Assembly (NCBI GenBank): GCA_041166745.1
Contig: JBEEGH010000011.1
Location: 66,942-130,941 of the forward strand
Reading direction: 5' to 3'
Source: DASUCS01 sp041166745
GTDB lineage: Bacteria > Actinomycetota > Acidimicrobiia > Acidimicrobiales > JACDCH01
DNA length: 64,000 bases
The first letter of the stretch is position 1, and each line of letters begins with the position of its first letter. The position numbers and the translations under genes are program-made. The notes under the pieces are model-generated. The model was not told the DNA's origin and searched no databases. It was given only the letters and a program-made list of their open reading frames with translations. This document shows, one piece after another, positions 16,245 through 25,041 of this stretch.

Positions 16245-16586
16245 ATGGCCAAGTCCGCAGCGAGCAGCGACGACAAGCTCCCGATCAAGATGTTGAGCGA
16301 CCGCGTCCTCGTCCGACTGGGTGCCGCCGAGGGCGAACGCCGGTCGGCGAGCGGGATCGTGATCCCCGCCACCGCGCAGATGTCGAAGCGACTGGCCTGG
16401 GCCGAGGTGATCGCGGTGGGAGCCAACGTTCGGGCGATGGAGCCCGGAGATCAGGTGCTGTTCAACCCCGAGGACCGATACGAGGTCGAGGTACGCGGCG
16501 AGGACTACATCATCCTCCGAGAGCGCGACGTCCACGCTGTCGCGTCAAAGCGGTTGGAAGAAGGCTCGACCGGTCTTTACCTCTGA
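16245..16586 (+). CDS. GroES-like co-chaperonin, extra copy without groEL
   Basis: 113 residues with the Cpn10 fold: LSDRVLVRL, a mobile-loop region with SGIVIP, 'VIAVGANVRAMEPGDQVLFN', and the final strand EDYIILRERDVHAV. It differs from GroES proper by a charged N-terminal extension (AKSAASSDDK) and a C-terminal tail ending EEGSTGLYL. No groEL is near. It may be a paralogue with a specialised partner, or may serve the main GroEL. It sits between the his operon and hisI. Confidence 0.85.
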   Translation: MAKSAASSDDKLPIKMLSDRVLVRLGAAEGERRSASGIVIPATAQMSKRLAWAEVIAVGANVRAMEPGDQVLFNPEDRYEVEVRGEDYIILRERDVHAVASKRLEEGSTGLYL

Positions 16587-16680
16587 CATGGTCTCGTTCG
16601 CCAAGGCTCACTCGACTGCGGCTCGTCGCTGACGCTTCCCTCGCCGCGGGAATCCGTTCGGCTCGTTCCACCCTTCCTCG

Positions 16681-16686
16681 TAGTCT
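16681..16686 (+). promoter_or_regulatory. Candidate -10 box TAGTCT, hisI-trpE operon
   Basis: Eight bases before the ATG of hisI, with no Shine-Dalgarno between. Implies that hisI-trpE-ygfZ is its own leaderless transcript. Confidence 0.55.
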
Positions 16687-16694
16687 GAACAGCG

Positions 16695-17045
16695 ATGCCC
16701 CCCGCCGTGCTCGATGAGCAGCTCTCGACCGTTCAGTACAACGATGCCGGGCTCGTGCCGGCGATCGCGCAAGACCACGCGACGGGAACCGTGCTGATGC
16801 TTGCCTGGATGACCGAGGCCACGCTCCGCGAGACATTGCAGACAGGGCGGATGGTCTATTGGAGCCGGAGCCGCAACGAGGTGTGGCGCAAAGGCGACAC
16901 GTCCGGCGACATCCAACTCGTGCGTGAGGCTCGCTATGACTGCGACGGCGACGTGCTGCTGTTCGTCGTCGAGCAGCAAGGCAACGGTGCCTGCCACACC
17001 GGCGAGTTCTCCTGCTTCTTCCGCTCGTTCTCGACTGCGCCGTGA
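16695..17045 (+). CDS. hisI: Phosphoribosyl-AMP cyclohydrolase
   Basis: Third step of histidine synthesis. 116 residues, the monofunctional actinobacterial form without HisE. 'AWMTEATLRETLQTGRMVYWSRSR' and WRKGDTSGD are typical. The metal ligands are in YDCDGDVL and GNGACHTGEFSCF. Its TGA overlaps the GTG of trpE (GTGA). Confidence 0.95.
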   Translation: MPPAVLDEQLSTVQYNDAGLVPAIAQDHATGTVLMLAWMTEATLRETLQTGRMVYWSRSRNEVWRKGDTSGDIQLVREARYDCDGDVLLFVVEQQGNGACHTGEFSCFFRSFSTAP

Positions 17046-18556
17046 TCGTGCAGCCCTCGCGGGCTGATTTCCACGCGCTCGCGCGCGATCACACAGTGGT
17101 ACCCGTATGGCGCGAGGTGTTGGGTGATCTCACCACGCCCGTTGCCGGGTTCTTGCGCGTCGTGGGAGACGAGCCGGGGTTCCTGCTCGAGTCGGTCGAA
17201 CACGAGCGGTGGGGACGCTGGTCGTTCGTTGGCCGCCGCCCGGTCGCGACGCTGGTGGCGCGGCATGGTCGGGTCGAGGTCGATCAGCCATTGTCCGACG
17301 ACATCCCGTTGGATCGAGGCGTGCTGGCCGCCGTGGAAGGAGTGCTCGCGCACTACCGATCGCCTGTCCTTCCCGATCTGCCCCCGCTGCACGGCGGCCT
17401 TGTCGGCTACCTGGGCTACGACGTCGTGCGCGAGGTGGAGCACCTTCCCGACGTGCCGCCAGACGACCTCGGCAACCCCGACGCGGTGCTGTCGATCATC
17501 GGCGAGCTCGCGGCGTACGACCACTACCGTCAACGGGTCACGCTGCTGGCCAACGCGTACATCCCCGCTGCCGCGAGCGCGGCCGATCTCGATGCGGCGT
17601 ACGACGACGCGATCGAGAGACTCGAGCAGCTGGCGATCGACGGAGCGCGTGCCCTCGACGAGCCGTTGGTCGATCCGCCTGATCCCGACGATCCCTTGCC
17701 CGAGGTGCGTTCGTCGATGGGAGCGAACCTCTACGCCGACGCCGTCGAAGTCGCGCGCGAATACATCCTTGCGGGCGACATCTTCCAAGTCGTGCTCGCT
17801 CAGCGGTACGACCTCGACCTCGACGCCGACCCGTTCGACGTGTACCGCGTGCTGCGTCAGGTCAATCCGAGTCCGTACATGTACTTCTTTCGACACCCGA
17901 CCGTGACCCTCGTCGGGTCTTCACCCGAGCCGATGGTGCAACTGCTCGACGGCAAGGTGATCTCGCGGCCGATTGCCGGCACGCGTCGCCGGGGCCGCAC
18001 CGATGAAGACGATCGCCGTCTCGCGGCCGAGCTCGTCGAGCACCCCAAGGAACGCGCCGAGCACGTGATGCTCGTGGACCTCGCCCGCAACGACGTCGGA
18101 CGAGTCGTCGACTTCGGCACGGAACAGGTCGACGAGATGATGACGCTCGAGCGCTACTCGCATGTCATGCACCTCACGTCGCAGGTGTCGGGCCAGCTTC
18201 GGGAAGGCCTAGGGCCGATCGACGTGCTGCGGGCGACGTTGCCGGCCGGCACCGTGTCGGGCGCGCCCAAGGTGCGCGCCATGGAGATCATCGACCAGCT
18301 CGAGCCTGTGAAGCGGGGCCCGTATGCCGGTGTCGTCGGCTATCTCGACTTCTCGGGCAATCTCGACACGGCCATCGCCATTCGCACGATGGTGGTGCAG
18401 CCCGACGGCCGTGCCTCGGTGCAGGCCGGCGCAGGCATCGTCGTCGACTCGGTGCCGGAACACGAAGACCTCGAGTGCCGCAACAAGGCCCAGGCGCTCC
18501 TCGCCGCGGTCCCCGCCGCGCGCCGCATGACCGCCGCGAGATTGGCTCGTCGGTGA
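17042..18556 (+). CDS. trpE: Anthranilate synthase component I
   Basis: Makes anthranilate from chorismate, with ammonia from TrpG (not in this window). 504 residues. An N-terminal regulatory domain (GFLLESVEHERWGRWSFVG, the tryptophan-binding region) is followed by the chorismate-binding domain with FQVVLAQRY, SPEPMV, 'RPIAGTRRRGRTDEDD', LVDLARNDVGRV and GTVSGAPKVRAMEI. Coupled to hisI upstream and ygfZ downstream by GTGA overlaps. Confidence 0.96.
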   Translation: MIVQPSRADFHALARDHTVVPVWREVLGDLTTPVAGFLRVVGDEPGFLLESVEHERWGRWSFVGRRPVATLVARHGRVEVDQPLSDDIPLDRGVLAAVEGVLAHYRSPVLPDLPPLHGGLVGYLGYDVVREVEHLPDVPPDDLGNPDAVLSIIGELAAYDHYRQRVTLLANAYIPAAASAADLDAAYDDAIERLEQLAIDGARALDEPLVDPPDPDDPLPEVRSSMGANLYADAVEVAREYILAGDIFQVVLAQRYDLDLDADPFDVYRVLRQVNPSPYMYFFRHPTVTLVGSSPEPMVQLLDGKVISRPIAGTRRRGRTDEDDRRLAAELVEHPKERAEHVMLVDLARNDVGRVVDFGTEQVDEMMTLERYSHVMHLTSQVSGQLREGLGPIDVLRATLPAGTVSGAPKVRAMEIIDQLEPVKRGPYAGVVGYLDFSGNLDTAIAIRTMVVQPDGRASVQAGAGIVVDSVPEHEDLECRNKAQALLAAVPAARRMTAARLARR

Positions 18557-19371
18557 AGCCGTTTGTTGCGTGGATCGAGCGCGATGTGGTTCGGGCACAC
18601 GGGCCGGACACGATCACGTTCCTGCAGGGCCAACTCAGTCAAGACGTCGAGGCAATCGCGGTGGACGAGAGCCGCTGGTCGTTGCTGCTCGAGCCGACCG
18701 GCAAGGTCTCCGCCTGGTTGCGGGTCACCCGAACACAGGACGACGAGGTGCTCCTCGACACCGAAGGCGGATGGGGCGACGCCGTCATCGCCCGGCTGAA
18801 CCGCTTCAAGCTCCGCACGAAGTGTGAGATCGAACCCGTCGACGGATGGCGTTGCCTCGCAGTACGCGGCACGACGGTCGTCGATCCCGCCGCCCGTCCC
18901 ATCAGCTGGCCCGGTGTCGAAGGGGTCGACCTGCTCGGCGCAGACGTCATCGCGCCACCAGATGTGCCCCTGCTCGACCTGTACGAACAGCTTCGCATCG
19001 AGTCGGGCGTACCGGCCATGGGCCGCGAGCTCACCGAAGCGACCATTCCCGTCGAGGCCGGCCAATGGTTGATCGACACGTCGGTCAGCTTCACGAAGGG
19101 CTGTTACACCGGCCAAGAGTTGGTCGCCCGGATCGACTCGCGCGGCGGCAACGCGCCTCGGCCGATCCGGGGGCTTCGGATCGACGGCCGGGTCGACGTC
19201 GGCGCGTCCGTGACCGCGCTCGACGGGCGCGCGCTCGGCATCGTCACAAGTGTCGCGACAGCGAGCGACGACACGATCGCTCTGGCGCCGTTGGCGCGCG
19301 CCGTGACTCCTCCGGCGGACGTGCTCGTGGCGGGAATCGCCGCACGGGTCGTCGAGCTACCGATGCGATAA
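18553..19371 (+). CDS. ygfZ: Folate-binding protein YgfZ/CAF17-like
   Basis: Tetrahydrofolate-dependent helper of iron-sulfur enzyme maturation, related to GcvT. 272 residues. The signature KGCYTGQELVARIDSRGG contains the conserved Cys. FLQGQLSQDVEAI and LLLEPTGKVSAWLRV are typical N-terminal segments. GTG start 18553 is inside the trpE stop (GTGA), so it is translationally coupled to trpE. Confidence 0.9.
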   Translation: MKPFVAWIERDVVRAHGPDTITFLQGQLSQDVEAIAVDESRWSLLLEPTGKVSAWLRVTRTQDDEVLLDTEGGWGDAVIARLNRFKLRTKCEIEPVDGWRCLAVRGTTVVDPAARPISWPGVEGVDLLGADVIAPPDVPLLDLYEQLRIESGVPAMGRELTEATIPVEAGQWLIDTSVSFTKGCYTGQELVARIDSRGGNAPRPIRGLRIDGRVDVGASVTALDGRALGIVTSVATASDDTIALAPLARAVTPPADVLVAGIAARVVELPMR

Positions 19372-19377
19372 TCGGCG

Positions 19378-20295
19378 ATGATGGCGCGGTTGCGGTGGCC
19401 GACGGTTCGTGAGCTGCGCGTCGCGGTACCGCTCGCCATTCCGATCCTGCTGCTCTCGGTCTTCGTGCTGCGCGGTTGCAGCACCGCGAACGTGCCGCTG
19501 GTCCATCCGCCTCCCGGGGTCACGCTGCCGGCGGCCGCGGCGACGTCGACTCCGCAAGACCTCACGGGCGTAGAGCTGGCCGGGGTCAATGGCACCACGA
19601 CCCCCGTGCCGGTGGCAGCCGGCGGAACATCGCACATGAACGGTTCCGTTGCCGGCCCCCAAGGTGCACTGCCGGGCGCCACGGTGCGCGTCGAGCATCT
19701 CGTCGCCGGCAACCCGCCTCCGATCGACGTCCTCACCGGTCCGGACGGGCGTTGGGACCTGACCAACATCGCCGGCGGTCGCTACCGCGTGCGTTCCTTC
19801 TTGCCACCGTCGTTCGCGCAAACGCAACCGGAGATCTTCTTTCTCACCGATGGCGAGCAACGCACCCTCGACCTCGTCGTCGAGAGCTTCGTCGGCGTGT
19901 CGCTCGCGGCCGCCATCGCTCCGGACCCACCCCAGCTCAATCAGCCGCTGACGTTCGTAGTTCGCGTAGCGCGTAAAACCGTCGATCCGAGCGGAGTCGT
20001 GCGCAGCCAGCCGGTCGTCAACGCCGGTGTCGCATTGACCGGCACCCAAGGCTGGTCAGTTCGGGGGTCGTCGTCGGTGTTCACCGACGCGAACGGTGAC
20101 GCCGCGTTCACGATTGATTGTCGTTCAACCGGTGCGTCGCAGCTTCAGGTAGCCGTGCGTCCGACGCCGACGGATCCACCACAAGCCGCGACGCTGGCGG
20201 TGACGGCCTGCAACGATCCCGGAGCGACGACCACGACCCCGCCGTCGTCCGGGAGCGGGCCGCCGCCGACCGCTAGCGGGCCGCCGCCGAACTGA
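19378..20295 (+). CDS. Exported protein with carboxypeptidase-regulatory-like domain
   Basis: 305 residues. One N-terminal hydrophobic segment (about 15-32) ends in LRGCS, which could be a membrane anchor or a weak lipobox. A Thr/Pro/Ala-rich linker follows, then a beta-sandwich of the CarboxypepD_reg type (GSVAGPQGALPGATVRVEHL ... GPDGRWDLTNIAGGRYRV), then a second Ig-like region with 'VFTDANGDAAFTIDC'. The tail has a tandem SGPPPTA/SGPPPN repeat. Probably a cell-envelope structural or sensor protein. It overlaps the convergent histidine kinase by 23 bases. Confidence 0.7.
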   Translation: MMARLRWPTVRELRVAVPLAIPILLLSVFVLRGCSTANVPLVHPPPGVTLPAAAATSTPQDLTGVELAGVNGTTTPVPVAAGGTSHMNGSVAGPQGALPGATVRVEHLVAGNPPPIDVLTGPDGRWDLTNIAGGRYRVRSFLPPSFAQTQPEIFFLTDGEQRTLDLVVESFVGVSLAAAIAPDPPQLNQPLTFVVRVARKTVDPSGVVRSQPVVNAGVALTGTQGWSVRGSSSVFTDANGDAAFTIDCRSTGASQLQVAVRPTPTDPPQAATLAVTACNDPGATTTTPPSSGSGPPPTASGPPPN

Positions 20296-21652
20296 GCGGC
20301 AGGAGCACGGACAGGCGCGCGCCTCCGGTCTCAGCACCGCTCGCCTCGACGGTGCCGCCCATGGCGGTGACGAGTTCCCGAACGATGGCGAGGCCGAGTC
20401 CTGACCCAATCTCCTTGCGCTGTGGTTGATGGCGGGAGACATACAGCCGCTCGAAAACGTGCGGCAGATCCTCGACCGCGATCCCGGGGCCGTCGTCGCT
20501 CACCGCGAGTCGCGCCCACCCACCGGTCGACTCGACCGAGACCCGGATCTCGCTCCGAGCGAACTTCAACGCGTTCTGGACGAGGTTGGCCGCGATCTGG
20601 GCGAGTCGATCGGCGTCGCCGTTCACGGTTGTCGGCTCATCGCCGGTGACGAGTTCCATTGCGACGCCCGCCTCGGCCGCCTCGGGACGAAAGCCGTCGA
20701 CCGTCCCCGCCGCAACGTCGACGAGATCGACGGGTCCGAGTGCGAGTGCGAAGCTTCGAGACTCGAGCTTGGCCAGGTCGAGGAGGTCGCCGACCAACCG
20801 CTCGAGGCGGCGGGCCTCGCTCAGGATGACGTGGCCCCCGGCAGCGGGATCCGGAAGGGCGCCGTCGGCGATCGCCTCGGCGTACCCGCGGATCGACGTG
20901 AGCGGAGTCCGCAGATCGTGGCTCACCGACAGCAGGAACTGACGCTCGACGCCTTTCGAGCGTTCGAGCACCTCGGCCATCGTGTTGATCGACGCAATCA
21001 GCGAGCCGAGTTCGTCTTTGTTGTTGCGCGACGAGGTCGGAACGCGGGCGGAGAGGTCGCCCGCCGTGATCTGGCGGGTTGCCGCTTCGGCTTGACGCAC
21101 CGGGCGAGTGAGCGCACGCCCGAACCTCCACGCCACGAGCGCGCCGATCGCCAACGTGCAGACAGCCGCGATCAAGAACCAGCCGACTGCCGGGCGGAGC
21201 AGCGCGTCGGCCTTTCTCGTCAGTACGACGACGGCCAGCACGCGCTCGGAGTTACCTTGCGGCGTCGTCACGCTCACGGTTGCCGGCGCCGCGGCGAACA
21301 CGAGCGATCCGCGGCCGCCGGTCAGTGTCTGCCCGGCGCGCAACCTGACCAAGTCGAGATCCTCGGTGGTCACTCCACTCGGGGGCGCATCGATCGTGCG
21401 GCCCGCGGGCCCGTAGCGGAGAACGGCGATTCCTTCGAGGTGAAAGGCCCTGCGCAGGTTGTTCAACGCGGGAACCTGGCCCTTGTCGTCGAGCTCCTGG
21501 ATCGACAATGCGATGTCGACCGCTTGCGTCCGCAGCTCACTCTGCGTCTGCTGTCGGGCCCCGAGTCGCGAAAGCACCAAGGTCCCGACACCTGCGAACA
21601 GCAGCGTGGCCGCGACCGTGCCGAGGATGACCAGAGTGAGCCGACGGGTCAC
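20273..21652 (-). CDS. Sensor histidine kinase
   Basis: 459 residues. TM1 at about 7-29, an extracytoplasmic sensor of about 125 residues, TM2 at about 155-177, HAMP at about 178-230, HisKA with phosphoacceptor His245 in SVSHDLRTPLTSIRGY, and HATPase with N-box NLVQNALKFAR, DDGPGI and GSGLGLAIVRELV. The input signal is unknown. It starts six bases after the stop of its response regulator on the same strand. The sensor has no cysteines and no recognisable ligand domain. Confidence 0.92.
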   Translation of the reverse strand: MTRRLTLVILGTVAATLLFAGVGTLVLSRLGARQQTQSELRTQAVDIALSIQELDDKGQVPALNNLRRAFHLEGIAVLRYGPAGRTIDAPPSGVTTEDLDLVRLRAGQTLTGGRGSLVFAAAPATVSVTTPQGNSERVLAVVVLTRKADALLRPAVGWFLIAAVCTLAIGALVAWRFGRALTRPVRQAEAATRQITAGDLSARVPTSSRNNKDELGSLIASINTMAEVLERSKGVERQFLLSVSHDLRTPLTSIRGYAEAIADGALPDPAAGGHVILSEARRLERLVGDLLDLAKLESRSFALALGPVDLVDVAAGTVDGFRPEAAEAGVAMELVTGDEPTTVNGDADRLAQIAANLVQNALKFARSEIRVSVESTGGWARLAVSDDGPGIAVEDLPHVFERLYVSRHQPQRKEIGSGLGLAIVRELVTAMGGTVEASGAETGGARLSVLLPLSSAAAR

Positions 21653-21658
21653 GTGCCG

Positions 21659-22339
21659 CTACTCGAGCCGGTAACCGATGCCGCGCACCGTCGCGAGCGG
21701 GAACCCGTCGCCCAACTTCTTGCGCAACTGCCGGACGTGGACATCGACCGTGCGCTCGTCGCCGTACCAGTCCGCACCCCACGCCCCATCCAGTAGTTGG
21801 CGGCGCGACAGAGCGAGGCCCTTGTTCTCTGTGAGGTACTGCAACAGCGCGAACTCGCGCGTCGTCAACGCGACGACGGCACCCGCCACCCGCGCTTCGG
21901 CGCGCGGTAGGTCGACCTCCACGTCGCCCACGGTTAGCACCTGCAGCGGCGCCTTGCGCGTCGATCCGTCGGCCCGCCGGAGAATCGCCTTCACCCGAGC
22001 CACGAGCTCTCGCGGCGAGAAGGGTTTGGTGACGTAGTCGTCCGCGCCGAGCTCGAGGCCGAGCACGCGATCGATCTCGCCGTCGCGCGCGGTCAACATG
22101 ATGACGGGGACGTCGGTGGTGGTCCGCAGGCGCCGGCACACCTCGAGTCCGTCCATGTCGCCGGCCAGGCCGACGTCGAGGATGACGAGCTTCGGCTGCC
22201 GCTCGTCGATGATCCGCAGCCCGTCGGTGCCGTTGTCGGCCCGGTACACACGGAAGCCCGACTGGTCGAGGTACAGGGAGACCAAATCGGCGATATGGGC
22301 GTCGTCCTCGACAAGTACGACCGGCAGCGGTTCTCCCAT
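21659..22339 (-). CDS. OmpR/PhoB-family response regulator
   Basis: 226 residues from the ATG at 22339 (GTG 22357 is possible). The receiver has the acidic pair VEDD, phosphoacceptor Asp in VILDVGL (about residue 55) and MLTARD with the switch Thr, plus Lys in YVTKPFSPREL. The C-terminal winged helix includes 'LTTREFALLQYLTENKGLALSRRQLLDGAWG' and 'RTVDVHVRQLRKKLG'. It pairs with the kinase directly downstream. The pair lies between ygfZ and trpC on the opposite strand, with no sign that it controls the his/trp genes. Confidence 0.92.
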   Translation of the reverse strand: MGEPLPVVLVEDDAHIADLVSLYLDQSGFRVYRADNGTDGLRIIDERQPKLVILDVGLAGDMDGLEVCRRLRTTTDVPVIMLTARDGEIDRVLGLELGADDYVTKPFSPRELVARVKAILRRADGSTRKAPLQVLTVGDVEVDLPRAEARVAGAVVALTTREFALLQYLTENKGLALSRRQLLDGAWGADWYGDERTVDVHVRQLRKKLGDGFPLATVRGIGYRLE

Positions 22340-22395
22340 CGGCCAGTATCGTCGCACCCCCCGTTGCCAGCGGGTGAGACCCTTGTTAGGACCAG

Positions 22396-23190
22396 ATGAT
22401 GGCGGCTACCTATCTCGACGCGATCCTCGCGGCCCATCGTGGGCGGGCGGCCCGCGATGTTCGCCCCTTCGAGCGTTTGGCCGAGCAAGCTCGTGCGTGT
22501 TCACCCGCGAGGGGATTCGCCGCCGCGCTGACCGATGGGTTCTCCGTGATCGCCGAGGTGAAGCGGCGTTCTCCGTCGAAAGGCGCGATCGACGCGGACC
22601 TCGACGCGGCGGCCCTGGCGTCGGGCTACGAGCGTGGGGGCGCCGCGTGCATCTCGGTGCTCACCGACGTCGAACACTTCGGTGGCTCAGCCGAGGATCT
22701 GATCGCGGCGCGCGACGCCGTGGCGGTGCCGGTTCTGCGCAAGGACTTCACGGTCTCGCTCTCCGACGTGTGCGACGCCCGCATCATGGGAGCCGACGCG
22801 GTGTTGCTCATCGTCGCGGCACTCGACGACAGCGAGCTCTCCGACTTCCACGCACTCGCGATCGAACTCGGGCTCGACGCGCTCGTCGAGGTGCACGACG
22901 AGGCCGAGCTCGAGCGGGCGATGCGCGTCGACGCCCGGCTCGTCGGCGTGAACCAACGCGACCTGATCACGTTCGCGGTCGACACCGAGCGCGCGATCCG
23001 TTTGGCGCCACAGATGCCGGCTGGAGTCGTCCGGGTGGCGGAATCCGGCATCGGCGGGCCCGACGATGCCGTGCCACTTGCGGCGGCGGGCTATCACGCC
23101 GTGTTGGTGGGCGAGAGTCTGGTGCGTTCGGCCGATCCGGCCGCCGCGGTAGCCGTAATGGTTGCCGTTGGTCGCAAGGCCGACCAGTAG
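22396..23190 (+). CDS. trpC: Indole-3-glycerol phosphate synthase
   Basis: Closes the indole ring from CdRP. 264 residues. VIAEVKRRSPSKGAI has the catalytic Lys and phosphate site, VLRKDFTVS has the second Lys, and LVGVNQRDL, AESGIG and VLVGESLVR close the barrel. The first gene of trpC-F-B-A; starts ATG 22396 or 22399. No trpD or trpG is here. Confidence 0.95.
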   Translation: MMAATYLDAILAAHRGRAARDVRPFERLAEQARACSPARGFAAALTDGFSVIAEVKRRSPSKGAIDADLDAAALASGYERGGAACISVLTDVEHFGGSAEDLIAARDAVAVPVLRKDFTVSLSDVCDARIMGADAVLLIVAALDDSELSDFHALAIELGLDALVEVHDEAELERAMRVDARLVGVNQRDLITFAVDTERAIRLAPQMPAGVVRVAESGIGGPDDAVPLAAAGYHAVLVGESLVRSADPAAAVAVMVAVGRKADQ

Positions 23191-23203
23191 CCTCGGCCAC
23201 CTC

Positions 23204-23866
23204 ATGTTCGTGAAGATCTGCGGCATCACCAGCGAGGAAGACGCGCTCCTTGCCATCGCCATGGGCGCTGATGCCGTCGGCTTTGTGTTCGCGCCATCGT
23301 CCCGGCAGGTCGCCGCCGGCCTCGTGCGCGACATCGTGCGTCGTCTCCCACCGGAGGTGTTGACCGTCGGCGTGTTCCGCGACGAGTCACCGCAACGGGT
23401 TGTCGACATCGTCAACAGCGTCGGCCTGCGGGCGGCACAGCTGCACGGCCACGAGACGGTCGAGCACACGAAGCTCGTGCGCTCGAAGCTGACGTTCGTG
23501 ATCAAGGGTTTTCCTGCCGGCGACCCGGCGCTCGATCGCGCGGACGACTTCGGCGCCGATGCGATCCTGATCGACTCGCACGCGCCTGGCTCGGGCGAGA
23601 TGTTCGACTGGTCGCTGGCCGAAGGTGCGCCGGTCAATCGACGTGTCATCCTCGCTGGTGGGCTCACGCCCGAGAACGTCACCGAGGCCATCGAACGCGT
23701 GAAGCCTTGGGGTGTCGATGTGTCGACCGGCGTCGAAGACAGTCCCGGCCGGAAGGACGCCCGCAAGGTGCGCGAGTTCGTGCGTAATGCCAAGGCGGCG
23801 GCGCCGCGCCGGTACCGAGGCGACGAAGACGAACGCCCCTTCGATTGGGAAGAGGACGAATATTGA
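23204..23866 (+). CDS. trpF: Phosphoribosylanthranilate isomerase
   Basis: Converts PRA to CdRP. 220 residues. VKICGIT carries the general-base Cys, 'GADAVGFVFAPSSRQV' and LHGHET are typical, and the Asp acid is in DSHAPGSGE. LAGGLTPENV and DVSTGVEDSPGRKD form the phosphate site. A dedicated trpF is notable because many actinobacteria use PriA instead. Ends in an acidic tail (DDERPFDWEEDEY-like) beyond the normal TrpF C-terminus. Overlaps trpB. Confidence 0.93.
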   Translation: MFVKICGITSEEDALLAIAMGADAVGFVFAPSSRQVAAGLVRDIVRRLPPEVLTVGVFRDESPQRVVDIVNSVGLRAAQLHGHETVEHTKLVRSKLTFVIKGFPAGDPALDRADDFGADAILIDSHAPGSGEMFDWSLAEGAPVNRRVILAGGLTPENVTEAIERVKPWGVDVSTGVEDSPGRKDARKVREFVRNAKAAAPRRYRGDEDERPFDWEEDEY

Positions 23867-25041
23867 CCGCGGTGATGGGCGAGCCCACCCCGGAGGGACG
23901 CTTCGGCCGGTTCGGTGGCCGGTTCGTGCCCGAGACACTGATTCCCGCCTGCGACGAGTTGGAGCGAGCGTTTCGGTCCGCGTGGGGCGACACGGAGTTC
24001 CGCGCGGAGCTCGACCGCCTGCTGCGTGACTATGCCGGCCGTCCGTCTCCCTTGACCGAGTGCCGGCGCCTGTCCGAGGTGCTCGGTCTGCGCCTGCTCC
24101 TCAAACGGGAGGACCTGAACCACACCGGGTCGCACAAGATCAACAACGTGCTCGGGCAAGCGCTGCTCGCACAGCGCATGGGCAAGACGCGTCTCGTGGC
24201 CGAGACGGGCGCGGGCCAGCACGGCGTTGCCACCGCGACCGCCGCCGCGTTGCTCGGCATGGAATGCGTCGTGTACATGGGCGAGGTCGACATGAAGCGC
24301 CAAGAGCTCAACGTGTTCCGCATGCGCTTGCTCGGCGCGGAGGTACGCGCGGCCGTCTCGGGCAGTCGCACGCTCAAGGACGCGATCAACGAAGCACTGC
24401 GCGACTGGGTAGCGACGGTCGAGTCCACGCACTACTGCCTCGGATCGGTCATGGGACCGCACCCGTATCCGTGGATGGTGCGCGAGATGCAACGGGTGAT
24501 CGGAACAGAGGCTCGCGAACAGTGCCGGGCGTTGCTCGACGGACGCGATCCCGATGTCGTCACCGCGTGCGTCGGCGGCGGCTCGAATGCCGCCGGGATC
24601 TTCAGCGGGTTCTCCGAGCTTCCCGAGGTCGAGCTCGTCGGCGTCGAACCCGCCGGTGGCGCGGCCGTCGGTCGAGGGGTTCCCGGAGTGGTGCACGGTT
24701 CGATGAGCTACCTGTTGCAAGACGAGTGGGGACAGGTCCTCGAGGCCGAGTCGATCTCCGCGGGCCTCGACTACCCCGGCGTCGGCCCCGAGCACGCTCA
24801 CCTGTCCGATCTCGGCCGCGCGCGGTACGAGGCGGTGACCGACGAACAAGTGCTCGACGCGTTCGCGTTGATGTCTCGCTCTGAAGGCATCATCCCCGCG
24901 CTCGAGCCGATGCACGCGCTGGCGTGGGTCGTATCGGCCAAACAGGAACTGGCGGGCAAGACGGTGCTGCTCAACATGAGTGGACGAGGCGACAAAGACG
25001 TGCAGCAGGTCAGCGAGATCATGGGCGACCGCATTGGGTGA
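23863..25041 (+). CDS. trpB: Tryptophan synthase beta chain
   Basis: PLP enzyme joining indole and serine. 392 residues. GRFGRFGGRFVPETL opens the fold, the PLP lysine is in LNHTGSHKINN, 'VAETGAGQHGVATATAAAL' and CVGGGSNAAG bind substrate and phosphate. The start is uncertain: TTG 23863 (in the trpF stop, with AGAGGA 6-7 bases upstream), GTG 23872 or ATG 23875. I favour the TTG because of Shine-Dalgarno spacing. Confidence 0.96.
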   Translation: MTAVMGEPTPEGRFGRFGGRFVPETLIPACDELERAFRSAWGDTEFRAELDRLLRDYAGRPSPLTECRRLSEVLGLRLLLKREDLNHTGSHKINNVLGQALLAQRMGKTRLVAETGAGQHGVATATAAALLGMECVVYMGEVDMKRQELNVFRMRLLGAEVRAAVSGSRTLKDAINEALRDWVATVESTHYCLGSVMGPHPYPWMVREMQRVIGTEAREQCRALLDGRDPDVVTACVGGGSNAAGIFSGFSELPEVELVGVEPAGGAAVGRGVPGVVHGSMSYLLQDEWGQVLEAESISAGLDYPGVGPEHAHLSDLGRARYEAVTDEQVLDAFALMSRSEGIIPALEPMHALAWVVSAKQELAGKTVLLNMSGRGDKDVQQVSEIMGDRIG

